From: Pseudomonas sp. B6002
Lineage (GTDB): Bacteria; Pseudomonadota; Gammaproteobacteria; Pseudomonadales; Pseudomonadaceae
Assembly (NCBI RefSeq): GCF_013385985.1
Contig: NZ_JACAOY010000002.1
Coordinates: 186,001 to 250,000 of the forward strand
DNA length: 64,000 bases
Direction of reading: 5' to 3'
Position 1 is the first letter of the stretch; every line of letters starts with the position of its first letter. The notes under the pieces were generated by a model, which saw nothing but the letters and a program-made list of their open reading frames with translations, was not told the DNA's origin and did no database searches. The translations under genes were made by a program, and so were the position numbers. Of the stretch, positions 33,803-42,590 are shown piece by piece.

Positions 33803-35008
33803 TCAAGCCCAGAAACGTCGGTGTAAATCAGGAAATATCAGTTGCGCAAACCAGACAGGCAAACCTGGGAAGATTGACCGCGACTTTGTTGAAGGCGCCT
33901 CGACCACTCCCAGGTCAATGAGCTTTCTTAGCTGATCACTTGCGACCCGGTCATGAAGGCCTGAGAAAACTTTGAAGTCAGCGCGCAGAATTTCCCCTTG
34001 GGTCAGCAGGATATGGACGGCCTTGGCCATCTCCTGCTTCACACCAGCCTGTATAAATCGCGGTTCAAGCCCGATGACTCGTTCAAGTCGATGGCGCAGG
34101 CTAACGAGGCCCATGGATTGCTCAACGTAGTCCATTTGATCAATGCACACCTGCAACATGAACTCCACGAAGCCAATCAACCCGGCCTGGGTTAGTTGGC
34201 CACGGCCGTCGAGATCACCTCGACGAGGCTGATCTGCAGCCCGCAGTTGACCGTAGTATTCGTCCTGCTTGCGCGCCAGCCCCCTGGACAACGACCAAAG
34301 CGGCGAGGCAAGTCCAAGTCGCATGAGTTGCAGATGGGTCATCATGCGAACTACGCGGCCATTGCCATCTTCAAAGGGGTGCACAAATGCAAGGCGATGA
34401 TGATAGGCCAGCGAGCCGAGGATGCGTGGCGTCAGATCCGGCTGCCTGCCATACACGTGCTGAAGCCGAGTCAACATAGGGGCCACCGATTCCCATGCCG
34501 GTGCAGCGTGGTCGCCCACCAAGACGTTACGCTGAGAGGAACCACGCAGCTGGCCAGGCACCAGCAAGCGCCCATCACTCAAGCGTAAATCCTCATCGCT
34601 TGCCCCCGCGAACAGGCGACGATGAACCATGGACACCAGCTCTGGTACAAAGAACTCATCCCAGGGAGCATCAACGGATTTGGGGCGTCGCAATACCCTT
34701 TCCAGCAGCTGCTGGACGCCGATATGGCTTTCGGCCAATGCCCTGAGTTCTTTTGGGTCACGCCTTGGCACGCGGGCGGACAACGTCGCCGGCTCGGTGA
34801 ATTGACCTTCGATCAGGTTGCTGTAGTAGCTATTGGTAATCCGCATAAGGCCGCCGATGCGGCTGGCCGTCTCTTTGGGCAGCAAGCCTGTCAGCCTCCC
34901 TGCGCGAAACCCGAGCGTTTCGGCGGTGCGCACCACTGACGCAGGAAACCCCGGGGATGGCCAGACAGGTTCAAGCCAGTGGTTTCCCGAGATAAATTCA
35001 TGCGCCAT
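33803..35008 (-). CDS. Fic family protein (probable AMP-transferase) with inhibitory motif
   Basis: This 401-residue cytoplasmic protein has the full active Fic motif HPFEDGNGRVVR (His210-Arg221) and, N-terminal to it, the inhibitory motif SNLIEG (63-68, matching S/T-x3-E-G/N). It is thus an autoinhibited class-II-type Fic enzyme that probably adds AMP to a protein. A C-terminal winged-helix-like part (about 325-385) may bind DNA or a partner. ATG 35008 has AAGGTG seven bases upstream; the frame extends 25 codons further. No antitoxin gene is adjacent. It opens the accessory block downstream of glmS. Confidence 0.88.
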   Translation of the reverse strand: MAHEFISGNHWLEPVWPSPGFPASVVRTAETLGFRAGRLTGLLPKETASRIGGLMRITNSYYSNLIEGQFTEPATLSARVPRRDPKELRALAESHIGVQQLLERVLRRPKSVDAPWDEFFVPELVSMVHRRLFAGASDEDLRLSDGRLLVPGQLRGSSQRNVLVGDHAAPAWESVAPMLTRLQHVYGRQPDLTPRILGSLAYHHRLAFVHPFEDGNGRVVRMMTHLQLMRLGLASPLWSLSRGLARKQDEYYGQLRAADQPRRGDLDGRGQLTQAGLIGFVEFMLQVCIDQMDYVEQSMGLVSLRHRLERVIGLEPRFIQAGVKQEMAKAVHILLTQGEILRADFKVFSGLHDRVASDQLRKLIDLGVVEAPSTKSRSIFPGLPVWFAQLIFPDLHRRFWA

Positions 35009-35018
35009 TGGCTTCACC

Positions 35019-35129
35019 TTTTCCGATTTATTTTCTGATCTTTTTTTACCCTTCGACCAATAATAGCCTGGGTTAAAGCCCAATGTATGGAAACATTAAG
35101 CGACTAATTTTCCGATTTATTTTCTGATC
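35019..35129. repeat. Pair of 22-bp direct repeats upstream of the Fic gene
   Basis: Identical 22-base copies lie at 35019-35040 and 35108-35129 (core CCGATTTATTTTCTGATC), 67 bases apart. The first is only ten bases from the Fic start codon. They are AT-rich in a GC-rich genome. They could be a repeated operator bound by the Fic C-terminal domain or an unknown regulator, or a duplication scar. Confidence 0.8.
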
Positions 35130-35136
35130 CGTTTTC

Positions 35137-36669
35137 CTACGGTCTGGCGTAAGAAAACTCTTCGTGTAATGCCATTCGCACCACCTCATTTCGGTCCACC
35201 TTGCCCAGCGCATTACGCGGGATGGTCTGGCTCAACACGATGCGCTGGGGCAACTTGAACGGCGCCAGACGCGTGCGCAGCCAGGCGAGAAGTTCATCCG
35301 CCGTGGTGCCGGCAGCCTCCTGTTCCAGCTTGACCAGCACCACCACGCGTTGCCCGGCGTTGCAATCCGGCGCGCCGGCCACGGCAGCGTCGGCGATTGC
35401 CGGGTGCAGGATCAGTTGGTTTTCCACTTCCACCGGGGAGATCTTGTCGGTGAAGCAGACGATCTGGTCTTTGCAGCGCCCCACAAAACGAAACTCGCCG
35501 TTGGGTTCCTGCTGCATCAGGTCGCCGGATGAAAACCAGCCATCACGGCTGTGGCTGATGATGTCGCCGGGGCCGGTCCAGTAGCCAAGGCTCAGGTTGG
35601 GGCCGCACATCTGCAATTCGCCCACCTCGCCCGGGGCCACGGCCACGCCGTTGGCGTCCACCAGGCGCGCGCGCCCAGGCACGGCGGTGAGGGTGTCCCA
35701 GGCGGAGCCGAAGGCCATGCTGCCCAGGCATTCCGTCAGGCCGTAGGTGTTGTTCAGGCGCAGGTCAAAGGTGTCCTGAAAGGTCTCGGCCACCCTCGGC
35801 CGGCACGCGTCGCCGCCAATCCCGCAGACTTTCAACGAGCTGAGATCCCGTGGGCGCCTGCGCTGGGCGTCCACCAGCGGCGGGCAGATAAACGGCGCGA
35901 CAAACAGCATGGAGCCGCCCTCTTGCTCGATGGCGTCGAGCAGTTTGTCGGCATCGAAGCGGCTGAACATGACTTCCTGGCAGCCCTTGATGATTGTCGC
36001 CATCAACACGAACGAGCCAGACACATGGGCCACCGGCGTGCTGCCGAGGGTGCACGAATCCAGATCCAGCTGCCACGCGCCCAAGGCGCCGACCACGTGG
36101 GCAATCGCACGCTGGTTGTAGGCCACCAGCTTGGGCATGCCGGTGGTGCCAGAGGTTGCCAACAGCAAGCAGGTTGAGTCGATATCACCGGGCACTGCCG
36201 CCGTTTGCGGGCTGCCTTCGCCCAGCAGCGCATACCAGTTCGTGCTGCTGAAGGTGCGCGTGCGTTCGATAGCCGCGTCGTCTATCTGGGCGATGACGGG
36301 TTGCAAATCCGCTTCATGGATAAACAGCCGAGGCCGCAGCCAGCCCAGGAACTCCTCCAGCTCCCGCGCAGTGAATTCAGTCTTGAGCGGCACCATGATT
36401 GCGCCGCTCATCATCGCGGCAAACAGGAACACCGCATACAGCGGCGAGGTGCGCACCAGCATGACGATACGATCACCTGGCTCGACGCCCTCACGCTTGA
36501 ACCCATTGCTCAGGCGCACTACCTCACCGGCCAAGCGGTGATAGGACCACACGTCACCGTCGGCAATCAGGGCAATGGCGTTGGGCCGTTCGGCCGCGTG
36601 CTGGAACAGTGCCTGCAACGGGGCTTGCGAGGCGGACAGGGCTTCAAGGGGTTCGAAACAGGTCAGCAT
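35137..36669 (-). CDS. AMP-dependent acyl-CoA synthetase/ligase (ANL superfamily)
   Basis: This 510-residue enzyme activates a carboxylic acid as acyl-AMP and probably passes it to CoA. Visible motifs are the P-loop LLATSGTTGMPKLV (about 168-181), YGLTE (about 313), the SGDL hinge region and the C-terminal lysine in PRNALGKVDR (about 493). ATG 36669 has GGAAG upstream. The substrate (fatty, aromatic or other acid) cannot be deduced. It stands between Fic and a REP element and may be its own transcription unit. It could equally load a carrier protein, but no carrier gene is near. Confidence 0.88.
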   Translation of the reverse strand: MLTCFEPLEALSASQAPLQALFQHAAERPNAIALIADGDVWSYHRLAGEVVRLSNGFKREGVEPGDRIVMLVRTSPLYAVFLFAAMMSGAIMVPLKTEFTARELEEFLGWLRPRLFIHEADLQPVIAQIDDAAIERTRTFSSTNWYALLGEGSPQTAAVPGDIDSTCLLLATSGTTGMPKLVAYNQRAIAHVVGALGAWQLDLDSCTLGSTPVAHVSGSFVLMATIIKGCQEVMFSRFDADKLLDAIEQEGGSMLFVAPFICPPLVDAQRRRPRDLSSLKVCGIGGDACRPRVAETFQDTFDLRLNNTYGLTECLGSMAFGSAWDTLTAVPGRARLVDANGVAVAPGEVGELQMCGPNLSLGYWTGPGDIISHSRDGWFSSGDLMQQEPNGEFRFVGRCKDQIVCFTDKISPVEVENQLILHPAIADAAVAGAPDCNAGQRVVVLVKLEQEAAGTTADELLAWLRTRLAPFKLPQRIVLSQTIPRNALGKVDRNEVVRMALHEEFSYARP

Positions 36670-36776
36670 GATGGTCTTCCAGGGGTGGCTTGGCGCGTTC
36701 TCCCCAAGGGAACACCTGGAAGGGCCGGTTTATTTCGTGAAGGTTCGTTTACACACAAACGGCCGCTCACATCCGT

Positions 36777-36804
36777 GTGGCGAGGGCGCTTGTTCCCTCG
36801 CCAC
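36777..36804. repeat. Single REP-like hairpin
   Basis: GTGGCGAGGG and CCCTCGCCAC form a perfect ten-base stem with an eight-base loop (CGCTTGTT). The sequence resembles a second REP family of fluorescent pseudomonads. It lies just after the ene-reductase stop and may act as its transcript end. Confidence 0.85.
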
Positions 36805-36814
36805 AAAGACAGCG

Positions 36815-37924
36815 TCAGGCGACGACTTCGTCGAGGAAGCTGTAATCGATGTAACCCTCACCACGGCCGCCGTAGAAGGTGTTGCGGTCGTAATCATTGA
36901 GCGGCGCGCCGCTGCGCAGGCGCTCCGGCAGGTCGGGGTTGGAGATGAAGAGCCGACCGAACGCGACCAGGTCGGCATCGCCCGCTGCGATGATTTCCTC
37001 GGCGGTTTCCCGTGAGAATCCGCCGGCCGCCAGGATCGGTCCCTTGAAGATACCGCGCAGGCTTTTGGAGGCCACGGCGGGGACGTTCAGCTCGATGTCT
37101 TCGTAACCGCGAATGCGCGGCTCGATGACGTGCAGGTAGGCCAGGCCAAAGCGGTTGAGTGCCTCGGCCAGGTAACCGAAGGTCGCGGCCGGGTTGCTGT
37201 CGGACATGGTGCCGAACTGGCCGCTCGGTGAGATGCGCACGGCAACGCGATTGCCGCCCCACACCGAGACCAGTGCCTCGACGACATCGAGCATGAACCG
37301 CGCGCGGTTCTCGATCGGGCCGCCATAAGCGTCGTCGCGGTGGTTGGAGCCGTCCTGCAGGAACTGGTCCGGCAGGTAACCGTTGGCGCCATGCAGTTCT
37401 ACGCCGTCAAAGCCTGCGGCCTTGGCGCGTTCTGCCCCACGGCGGAATTCTTCGATGACGCCTGGAATCTCGTCGATCCTGAGTGCACGGGGCACCACCT
37501 GATCCACCTCGGCGATGCTGTCGCCGTCGCGGATCACCGATTTTTCTTCACCGCGAATCGCCGAAGGGGCGACGGGTTGCGCACCGTCCAGGTTGCCCGG
37601 GTGCGCCTGGCGGCCGCCGTGCCAGATTTGCAGGTAGATGCTGGCGCCCTTGGCGTGCACGGCGTCGGTCACACGCTTCCAGCCAGCCACTTGCGCATCG
37701 GTGTAGATGCCGGGCGCGAGCGCATAAGCGATACCCATGGGCGACACGCTGGTGGCTTCGGCGATCAGCAGCCCGCCTTTGGTGGCGCGCTGGGTGTAGT
37801 ACTCGACCATCAGGTCGCCGGGTACATCGCCGGTTTCGGTGCGCAGGCGGGTAAGCGGTGCAAGCACGACGCGGTGAGCCAGGTTGAGGGTGCCGACTTG
37901 GGTGGAGCTGAATAGCTTGGTCAT
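36815..37924 (-). CDS. Old yellow enzyme family ene-reductase (NemA-like)
   Basis: This 369-residue FMN TIM-barrel flavoprotein reduces activated C=C bonds, quinones or nitro-compounds with NAD(P)H. Characteristic sequences are VLAPLTRLRTETGDVP, IYLQIWHGGRQAHP, the substrate His pair region ELHGANGYLPDQFLQDGSN and DDAYGGPIENRARF. ATG 37924 has GGAAC upstream. It lies 33 bases after the SDR gene in the same direction, so the two oxidoreductases probably form an operon under the LysR gene upstream. Inducing compounds are likely electrophiles; that is inference. Confidence 0.92.
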   Translation of the reverse strand: MTKLFSSTQVGTLNLAHRVVLAPLTRLRTETGDVPGDLMVEYYTQRATKGGLLIAEATSVSPMGIAYALAPGIYTDAQVAGWKRVTDAVHAKGASIYLQIWHGGRQAHPGNLDGAQPVAPSAIRGEEKSVIRDGDSIAEVDQVVPRALRIDEIPGVIEEFRRGAERAKAAGFDGVELHGANGYLPDQFLQDGSNHRDDAYGGPIENRARFMLDVVEALVSVWGGNRVAVRISPSGQFGTMSDSNPAATFGYLAEALNRFGLAYLHVIEPRIRGYEDIELNVPAVASKSLRGIFKGPILAAGGFSRETAEEIIAAGDADLVAFGRLFISNPDLPERLRSGAPLNDYDRNTFYGGRGEGYIDYSFLDEVVA

Positions 37925-37957
37925 GATGAGTTCCGTGTTTTTGAGTGGATGCGGTGA

Positions 37958-38707
37958 CTAGACCTGGGCGATGCCGCCATCGACAAACAGGTCGATACCG
38001 GCCACGAAGCTGCTGTCTTCAGAGGCGAGAAAGAGGGCAACCGATGCCACCTCTTCAGGCCGGCCAAGGCGACCGAGGGGAGTGGCTTGTGCGAACTGAA
38101 CGCGCAGGGCGTCAGCCTCTTCGGGCGTGGATACCTGGCTGTCCATGATCGGCGTATCGATGGCGCCCGGGCTGATGGTGTTGACCCGGATGCCGCGGTC
38201 TTTCAGCTCCATCGTCCAGGTGCGAGCAAACGAGCGGACCGCTGCCTTGCTGGCGCTGTAGGTGCCGTAGGTGGGGTAGCCTTTGACTCCGGCAATCGAG
38301 CCGGTGAGGATGACGCTGGCGCCATCGCGCAGCAGCGGCAATGCCTTCTGCACGGTGAGCGCGAGGCCGCGCACGTTGACGTCGAAGGTCTTGTCGTAGT
38401 GTTCGGTGGAAAATGCTTCCAGGGGGCGAAGCTCCACCACACCTGCGTTGGCAAAGAGCACATCCAGCTTGCCCTTCGCCTGCTCGACCGTGGCGTAGAG
38501 CCGGTCGAGGTCGCGGGGCTCGGACGCGTCGCCCCGCACCGCCGTGATGTCGCCGCCAATCAGGCTGACGGCGTTGTCCAGTTCAGATTGGCGGCGGCCG
38601 AAGATGAAAACGCTGGCGCCTTCATCGACGAAACGCTTGGCTGTCGCCAGCCCGATACCGCTGTTGCCGCCTGTGATGACGGCGACCTTGCCTTGTAGCC
38701 TGGCCAT
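37958..38707 (-). CDS. Short-chain dehydrogenase/reductase
   Basis: This 249-residue classical SDR shows the cofactor motif TGGNSGIG (about 12-19), NAG (about 88), a catalytic Ser in TGSIAG, and YSASK (about 150). The tail has the family's FVDGGIAQV. ATG 38707 is preferred because GGAG lies seven bases before it; a GTG four codons upstream would overlap that ribosome site. It precedes the ene-reductase and probably shares its transcript. The substrate is unknown. Confidence 0.92.
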   Translation of the reverse strand: MARLQGKVAVITGGNSGIGLATAKRFVDEGASVFIFGRRQSELDNAVSLIGGDITAVRGDASEPRDLDRLYATVEQAKGKLDVLFANAGVVELRPLEAFSTEHYDKTFDVNVRGLALTVQKALPLLRDGASVILTGSIAGVKGYPTYGTYSASKAAVRSFARTWTMELKDRGIRVNTISPGAIDTPIMDSQVSTPEEADALRVQFAQATPLGRLGRPEEVASVALFLASEDSSFVAGIDLFVDGGIAQV

Positions 38708-38807
38708 GCAGTGCTCCACCTGATGAGTGCCCGTGGGTTACGGACCAAGGACTCAACGGTACTGAGGGAGGCACATGCCTTGTAGAGGGTGACCAAGCAT
38801 GAAGGTT

Positions 38808-38822
38808 ATTCCAGATCAGAAT
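38808..38822. promoter_or_regulatory. Candidate LysR-type box upstream of the SDR operon
   Basis: ATTC-N7-GAAT (ATTCCAGATCAGAAT) is a short palindrome that fits the T-N11-A pattern bound by LysR regulators. It lies 100 bases before the SDR start and directly after the LysR gene. A single short match, so low confidence. Confidence 0.35.
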
Positions 38823-38844
38823 AGCTTGGCCTTGAGCAAGAGGA

Positions 38845-39744
38845 TCAGGTCGGCGGGGATGCCGTTGCCATCCGCGATTCCACGAACGCAATAAAAGCCC
38901 GCGCCTTGGCGCTGGCCTGACGACCCGTGGGGAACACGGCCCACAGGTCGATAGAGGGCAGTGTCCAGTCTTGCAGCACGGGTTTCACGGTTCCGGCCTT
39001 TAGCTCGGGGGCGAACATCCATTCGGAGGAGATGGTGAGGCCCAGCCCGGCCAGCACCGCTTCACGAATACCTTCAGCCGCACTGATGCGCAGTCGCCCG
39101 CGAACGGTCACGGTGGTTTTTTCCGAACCTTGCTGGAACGCCCACACCGCGCCACCGCCCCGTTGGTCGTAGACGACGGCTTGATGGGACGCCACATCCG
39201 CAGGTACCTGCGGCTCGCCAGCGCTTTCGAAATAGGCCGGCGTGCCGAGCACCAGGCGGCGAGACTGGGCGATTTTCCTGGCGGTCAAACCGGAGTCGAC
39301 CAGGTCGCCCATCCTCAACGCCACGTCGATGCCGGCTTCGATGAGATCGACGTTGCGATCATCCAGCACCACCTCGACTTCCAGCGACGGGTGCTCCGCA
39401 AGGAACTGCCCCAGGTGCGGCACGATGTGCAGCCGTGCAAAGGTCACGGCGGCGCAAATCCGCAAACGGCCGGTCAGCGCCGTCGCGGCACCCCGCGCGG
39501 CCATGTCCGCCTCGTCGGCCTCTTCGATCGAACGTTTGGCGTGTTCGTAGAAGTTTTGTCCGGCTTCGGTGGGTGTCAGGCCGTGGGTCGAACGCAACAG
39601 CAGGCGCACACCCAGCCGCTCTTCGAGCTGGGCGATGGCTTTTGAAATCGCCGGCTGCCCCACATGAAGCTGGCGTGCCGCACCGGAAAACGAACCGGTT
39701 TCGATGACGCGTACCAGGGCTTCCATGGCAGCCAGTCGATTCAT
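38845..39744 (-). CDS. LysR family transcriptional regulator
   Basis: This 299-residue regulator has an N-terminal winged helix-turn-helix (AALVRVIETGSFSGAARQLHV-type, residues 5-60) and a LysR substrate-binding domain. Its ATG is only six bases after the glmS stop, and its probable ribosome site (GTGGAG) lies in the last codons of glmS, so it may be translated from the glmS message. It resembles regulators of SDR and ene-reductase genes (YhcS/DmlR group) and probably controls the two genes downstream. Tight coupling to glmS is unusual, because that position is normally the Tn7 target. Confidence 0.92.
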   Translation of the reverse strand: MNRLAAMEALVRVIETGSFSGAARQLHVGQPAISKAIAQLEERLGVRLLLRSTHGLTPTEAGQNFYEHAKRSIEEADEADMAARGAATALTGRLRICAAVTFARLHIVPHLGQFLAEHPSLEVEVVLDDRNVDLIEAGIDVALRMGDLVDSGLTARKIAQSRRLVLGTPAYFESAGEPQVPADVASHQAVVYDQRGGGAVWAFQQGSEKTTVTVRGRLRISAAEGIREAVLAGLGLTISSEWMFAPELKAGTVKPVLQDWTLPSIDLWAVFPTGRQASAKARAFIAFVESRMATASPPT

Positions 39745-39790
39745 GACGGGTTACTCCACGGTCACCGACTTCGCCAGGTTGCGCGGCTGG
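39726..39790 (-). other. attTn7: glmS 3' end with predicted Tn7 insertion point
   Basis: The last codons of glmS encode the conserved [15 protein letters not shown] tail recognised by TnsD. The insertion point is usually about 25 bases beyond the stop, here near 39726, which falls in about codon 6 of the LysR gene rather than in intergenic DNA. No Tn7 end sequence is seen. Confidence 0.55.
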
Positions 39791-41583
39791 TCGACGTCGG
39801 TGCCCTTGAGCACGGCGACGTAGTACGACAGCAACTGCAGCGGGATGGTGTAGAGGATCGGCGACAAGGTGTCGTGGATGTGCGGCATGTTGATGACGTG
39901 GGTGCCTTCACCGTTGGTCATGCCAGCTTTTTCGTCGGCGAACACGATCAATTGGCCGCCACGGGCGCGCACTTCCTGCAGGTTCGACTTGAGCTTCTCC
40001 AGCAGTTCGTTGTTAGGCGCAACGGTGACCACCGGCATGTCGTCATCCACCAGGGCCAGTGGGCCGTGTTTCAGCTCGCCGGCCGGGTAGGCTTCGGCGT
40101 GGATGTACGAAATTTCCTTGAGTTTGAGCGAACCTTCCATCGCCACCGGGTACTGCGCGCCACGGCCGAGGAACAGGGTGTGGTTCTTGTCGGCAAACAG
40201 CTCGGCGACTTTTTCCACGGTGCTGTCCATCGCCAGGGCTTCGCCCAGACGGGTCGGCAAACGACGCAGTTCTTCTACCAGCGTGGCTTCGACGCCCTCG
40301 GCGAGGGTGCCGCGCACTTGGCCCAGGGACAAGGTCAGCAGCAGCAGGCCGACCAACTGGGTGGTGAAGGCCTTGGTGGACGCTACGCCGATTTCGCGAC
40401 CGGCCTGGGTCAGCAGGGTCAGGTCGGATTCACGCACCAGGGAGCTGATGCTGACGTTGCAGATCGCCAGGCTGCCGAGGAAACCCAGCTCCTTGGCATT
40501 GCGCAGCGCGGCCAGGGTGTCGGCGGTTTCGCCGGACTGGGAGATGGTCACGAACAGGGTATCGGGCTGCACCACCACCTTGCGATAGCGGAACTCACTG
40601 GCGACTTCGACCTGGCACGGGATACCGGCCAGCTCTTCCAGCCAGTAACGCGCAACCATACCGGCGTGGTAGCTGGTGCCACAGGCAACGATCTGCACAT
40701 TGCGTACTTTGGCGAACAGCTCGGCGGCTTGCGGGCCGAAGGCATTGACCAGCACCTGGTTCTGGCTCAGGCGACCTTCAAGGGTGCGCTGCACCACGGA
40801 AGGCTGCTCGTGGATTTCCTTGAGCATGAAGTGGCGGAACTCGCCCTTGTCGGCAGCCTCGGCACCGTCACGGTATTGCACGGCTTCGCGCTCGACGGAA
40901 TTGCCGTTGACGTCCCAGATCTGCACGCTTTCACGGCGGATGTCGGCAATGTCGCCTTCTTCCAGGTACATGAAGCGGTCAGTGACCTGGCGCAGGGCCA
41001 GTTGGTCGGAGGCGAGGAAGTTTTCCCCCAGGCCCAGGCCGATCACCAGCGGGCTGCCACTGCGAGCGGCAACCACGCGGTCGGGTTGGCTGGCGGACAC
41101 GACGGCCAGGCCGTAGGCACCGTGCAGTTCCTTCACGGTGGCTTTCAGGGCCACGGTCAGGTCGCCCAGGGTCTTGAGCTTGTGGTTCAGCAGGTGCGCG
41201 ATGACTTCGGTGTCGGTGTCCGAGGTGAACACGTAGCCCAGGCCTTTAAGTTGTTCACGCAGTACTTCGTGGTTCTCGATGATGCCGTTGTGCACCACGG
41301 CCAGGTCGCCGGAGAAATGCGGGTGGGCGTTACGCTCACAAGGGGCACCGTGGGTGGCCCAACGGGTGTGGGCGATGCCCAAACGGCCAACCAGCGGCTC
41401 GCCGGCCAAGGCCTGTTCCAACTCGCTGACCTTGCCCGGGCGACGCATGCGCTCAAGCTTGCCGGCGTTGGTGAAGACCGCCACACCGGCGCTGTCGTAG
41501 CCGCGGTATTCGAGGCGCTTGAGGCCTTCGAGCAAGATGGCGGTAACGTTGCGTTCAGCGACTGCGCCTACAATTCCACACAT
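39751..41583 (-). CDS. glmS: Glutamine-fructose-6-phosphate aminotransferase (isomerising)
   Basis: This 610-residue cytoplasmic enzyme makes glucosamine-6-phosphate, the entry to peptidoglycan and LPS amino sugars. The N-terminal Cys2 (MCGIVGAVA) is the glutaminase nucleophile, and RGYDSAG is conserved. Two SIS sugar-isomerase domains follow ([21 protein letters not shown]) and the C-terminus ends in KSVTVE. It lies ten bases after a DeoR-type regulator gene, with glmU upstream, so the amino-sugar pathway is clustered. No glmS ribozyme is expected or seen. Confidence 0.98.
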   Translation of the reverse strand: MCGIVGAVAERNVTAILLEGLKRLEYRGYDSAGVAVFTNAGKLERMRRPGKVSELEQALAGEPLVGRLGIAHTRWATHGAPCERNAHPHFSGDLAVVHNGIIENHEVLREQLKGLGYVFTSDTDTEVIAHLLNHKLKTLGDLTVALKATVKELHGAYGLAVVSASQPDRVVAARSGSPLVIGLGLGENFLASDQLALRQVTDRFMYLEEGDIADIRRESVQIWDVNGNSVEREAVQYRDGAEAADKGEFRHFMLKEIHEQPSVVQRTLEGRLSQNQVLVNAFGPQAAELFAKVRNVQIVACGTSYHAGMVARYWLEELAGIPCQVEVASEFRYRKVVVQPDTLFVTISQSGETADTLAALRNAKELGFLGSLAICNVSISSLVRESDLTLLTQAGREIGVASTKAFTTQLVGLLLLTLSLGQVRGTLAEGVEATLVEELRRLPTRLGEALAMDSTVEKVAELFADKNHTLFLGRGAQYPVAMEGSLKLKEISYIHAEAYPAGELKHGPLALVDDDMPVVTVAPNNELLEKLKSNLQEVRARGGQLIVFADEKAGMTNGEGTHVINMPHIHDTLSPILYTIPLQLLSYYVAVLKGTDVDQPRNLAKSVTVE

Positions 41584-41593
41584 GGTGTTTCTC

Positions 41594-42361
41594 CTAGATG
41601 ATTGCCGCGCATATCAGCGTAATGCCGCGGGCTTGGATCTGGTCGCGGGCCTCAAGCGGCAGGCGATCATCGGTAATAAGGGTATGGACGCTGCTCCAGG
41701 GCAGTTCCAGGTTGGGAATCTTGCGGCCGATCTTGTCGGATTCGACCATCACCACCACTTCACGGGCGACCTCGGCCATCACACGGCTCAGGCCCAACAG
41801 TTCGTTGAAGGTGGTGGTACCACGCTGCAGATCGATGCCGTCGGCGCCGATGAACAGTTGATCAAAGTCGTAGGAACGCAGCACCTGCTCGGCAACCTGG
41901 CCCTGGAACGAGTCCGAATGCGGGTCCCAGGTGCCGCCGGTCATCAACAGCACCGGTTCGTGTTCCAGCTCACTCAAGGCGCTGGCCACGTGCAGGGAGT
42001 TGGTCATCACCACCAGACCGGGCTGGTGGCCCAGCTCCGGGATCATGGCGGCGGTGGTACTGCCGCTGTCGATGATGATGCGGGCGTGCTCACGCAGGCG
42101 CATCACGGCGGCACGCGCGATGGCGCGCTTGTACACCGAGATGGGCTGGGCGGCGTCACCCACCAGTTCCTGGGGCATGGTGATTGCACCGCCGTAGCGG
42201 CGCAGCAACAGACCATTGCTTTCGAGGGCAGCCAAGTCCTTACGGATGGTGACTTCCGAGGTTTCGAAACGCTTGGCCAATTCGTCCACGCTGACTTCGC
42301 CCTGTTCATTGAGCAAAGTCAGAATGTTGTGGCGCCGTTGGGGTGTATTTCGTTTCGACAT
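41594..42361 (-). CDS. DeoR family transcriptional regulator upstream of glmS
   Basis: This 255-residue repressor-type protein has a DeoR helix-turn-helix ([35 protein letters not shown], about 9-43) and a sugar-phosphate sensor domain ([25 protein letters not shown]). ATG 42361 begins the DeoR domain; a longer frame to 42400 is unlikely. It ends ten bases before glmS, so it probably senses an amino-sugar phosphate and controls itself and glmS through the inverted repeat at 42375-42395. That link is inference from position. Confidence 0.9.
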   Translation of the reverse strand: MSKRNTPQRRHNILTLLNEQGEVSVDELAKRFETSEVTIRKDLAALESNGLLLRRYGGAITMPQELVGDAAQPISVYKRAIARAAVMRLREHARIIIDSGSTTAAMIPELGHQPGLVVMTNSLHVASALSELEHEPVLLMTGGTWDPHSDSFQGQVAEQVLRSYDFDQLFIGADGIDLQRGTTTFNELLGLSRVMAEVAREVVVMVESDKIGRKIPNLELPWSSVHTLITDDRLPLEARDQIQARGITLICAAII

Positions 42362-42374
42362 GGTGATGATAAGT

Positions 42375-42395
42375 TTCGTTTCGAAAGATAACGAA
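42375..42395 (-). promoter_or_regulatory. Candidate DeoR-type operator
   Basis: TTCGTT and AACGAA form an inverted repeat with a nine-base centre that itself contains TTTCGAAA-like symmetry. TTCG/CGAA repeats are typical DeoR/GlpR sites. It ends fourteen bases before the regulator's start codon, fitting autoregulation. Confidence 0.5.
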
Positions 42396-42466
42396 GGCAA
42401 TAAAAACCTATTGGCGAAAGATCGTCAAGCAGGGCGAGCAAATTTTTTGGGTCATCACAAACCAAA

Positions 42467-42556
42467 TGTGGGAGCTGGCTTGCCTGCGATGGCGGAGTGT
42501 CAGGAGACACCCATCTTGGATGTCAGACCGCTATCGCAGGCAAGCCAGCTCCCACA
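42467..42556. repeat. REPIN (inverted REP pair)
   Basis: TGTGGGAGCTGGCTTGCCTG is mirrored by CAGGCAAGCCAGCTCCCACA, with GCGATGGCGG/CCGCTATCGC as near-complementary arms. It has the same core as the 7123 element. It lies between glmU and the DeoR gene, 34 bases after the glmU stop. Confidence 0.93.
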
Positions 42557-42590
42557 GGGAACCGCACTAGGCCATAGAGCTGTGGATAAC

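Noticed and set aside
39664-41601. A 645-codon plus-strand frame opposite glmS
   Set aside because: Antisense shadow of a highly biased gene; no family features. GlmS on the minus strand is unambiguous.
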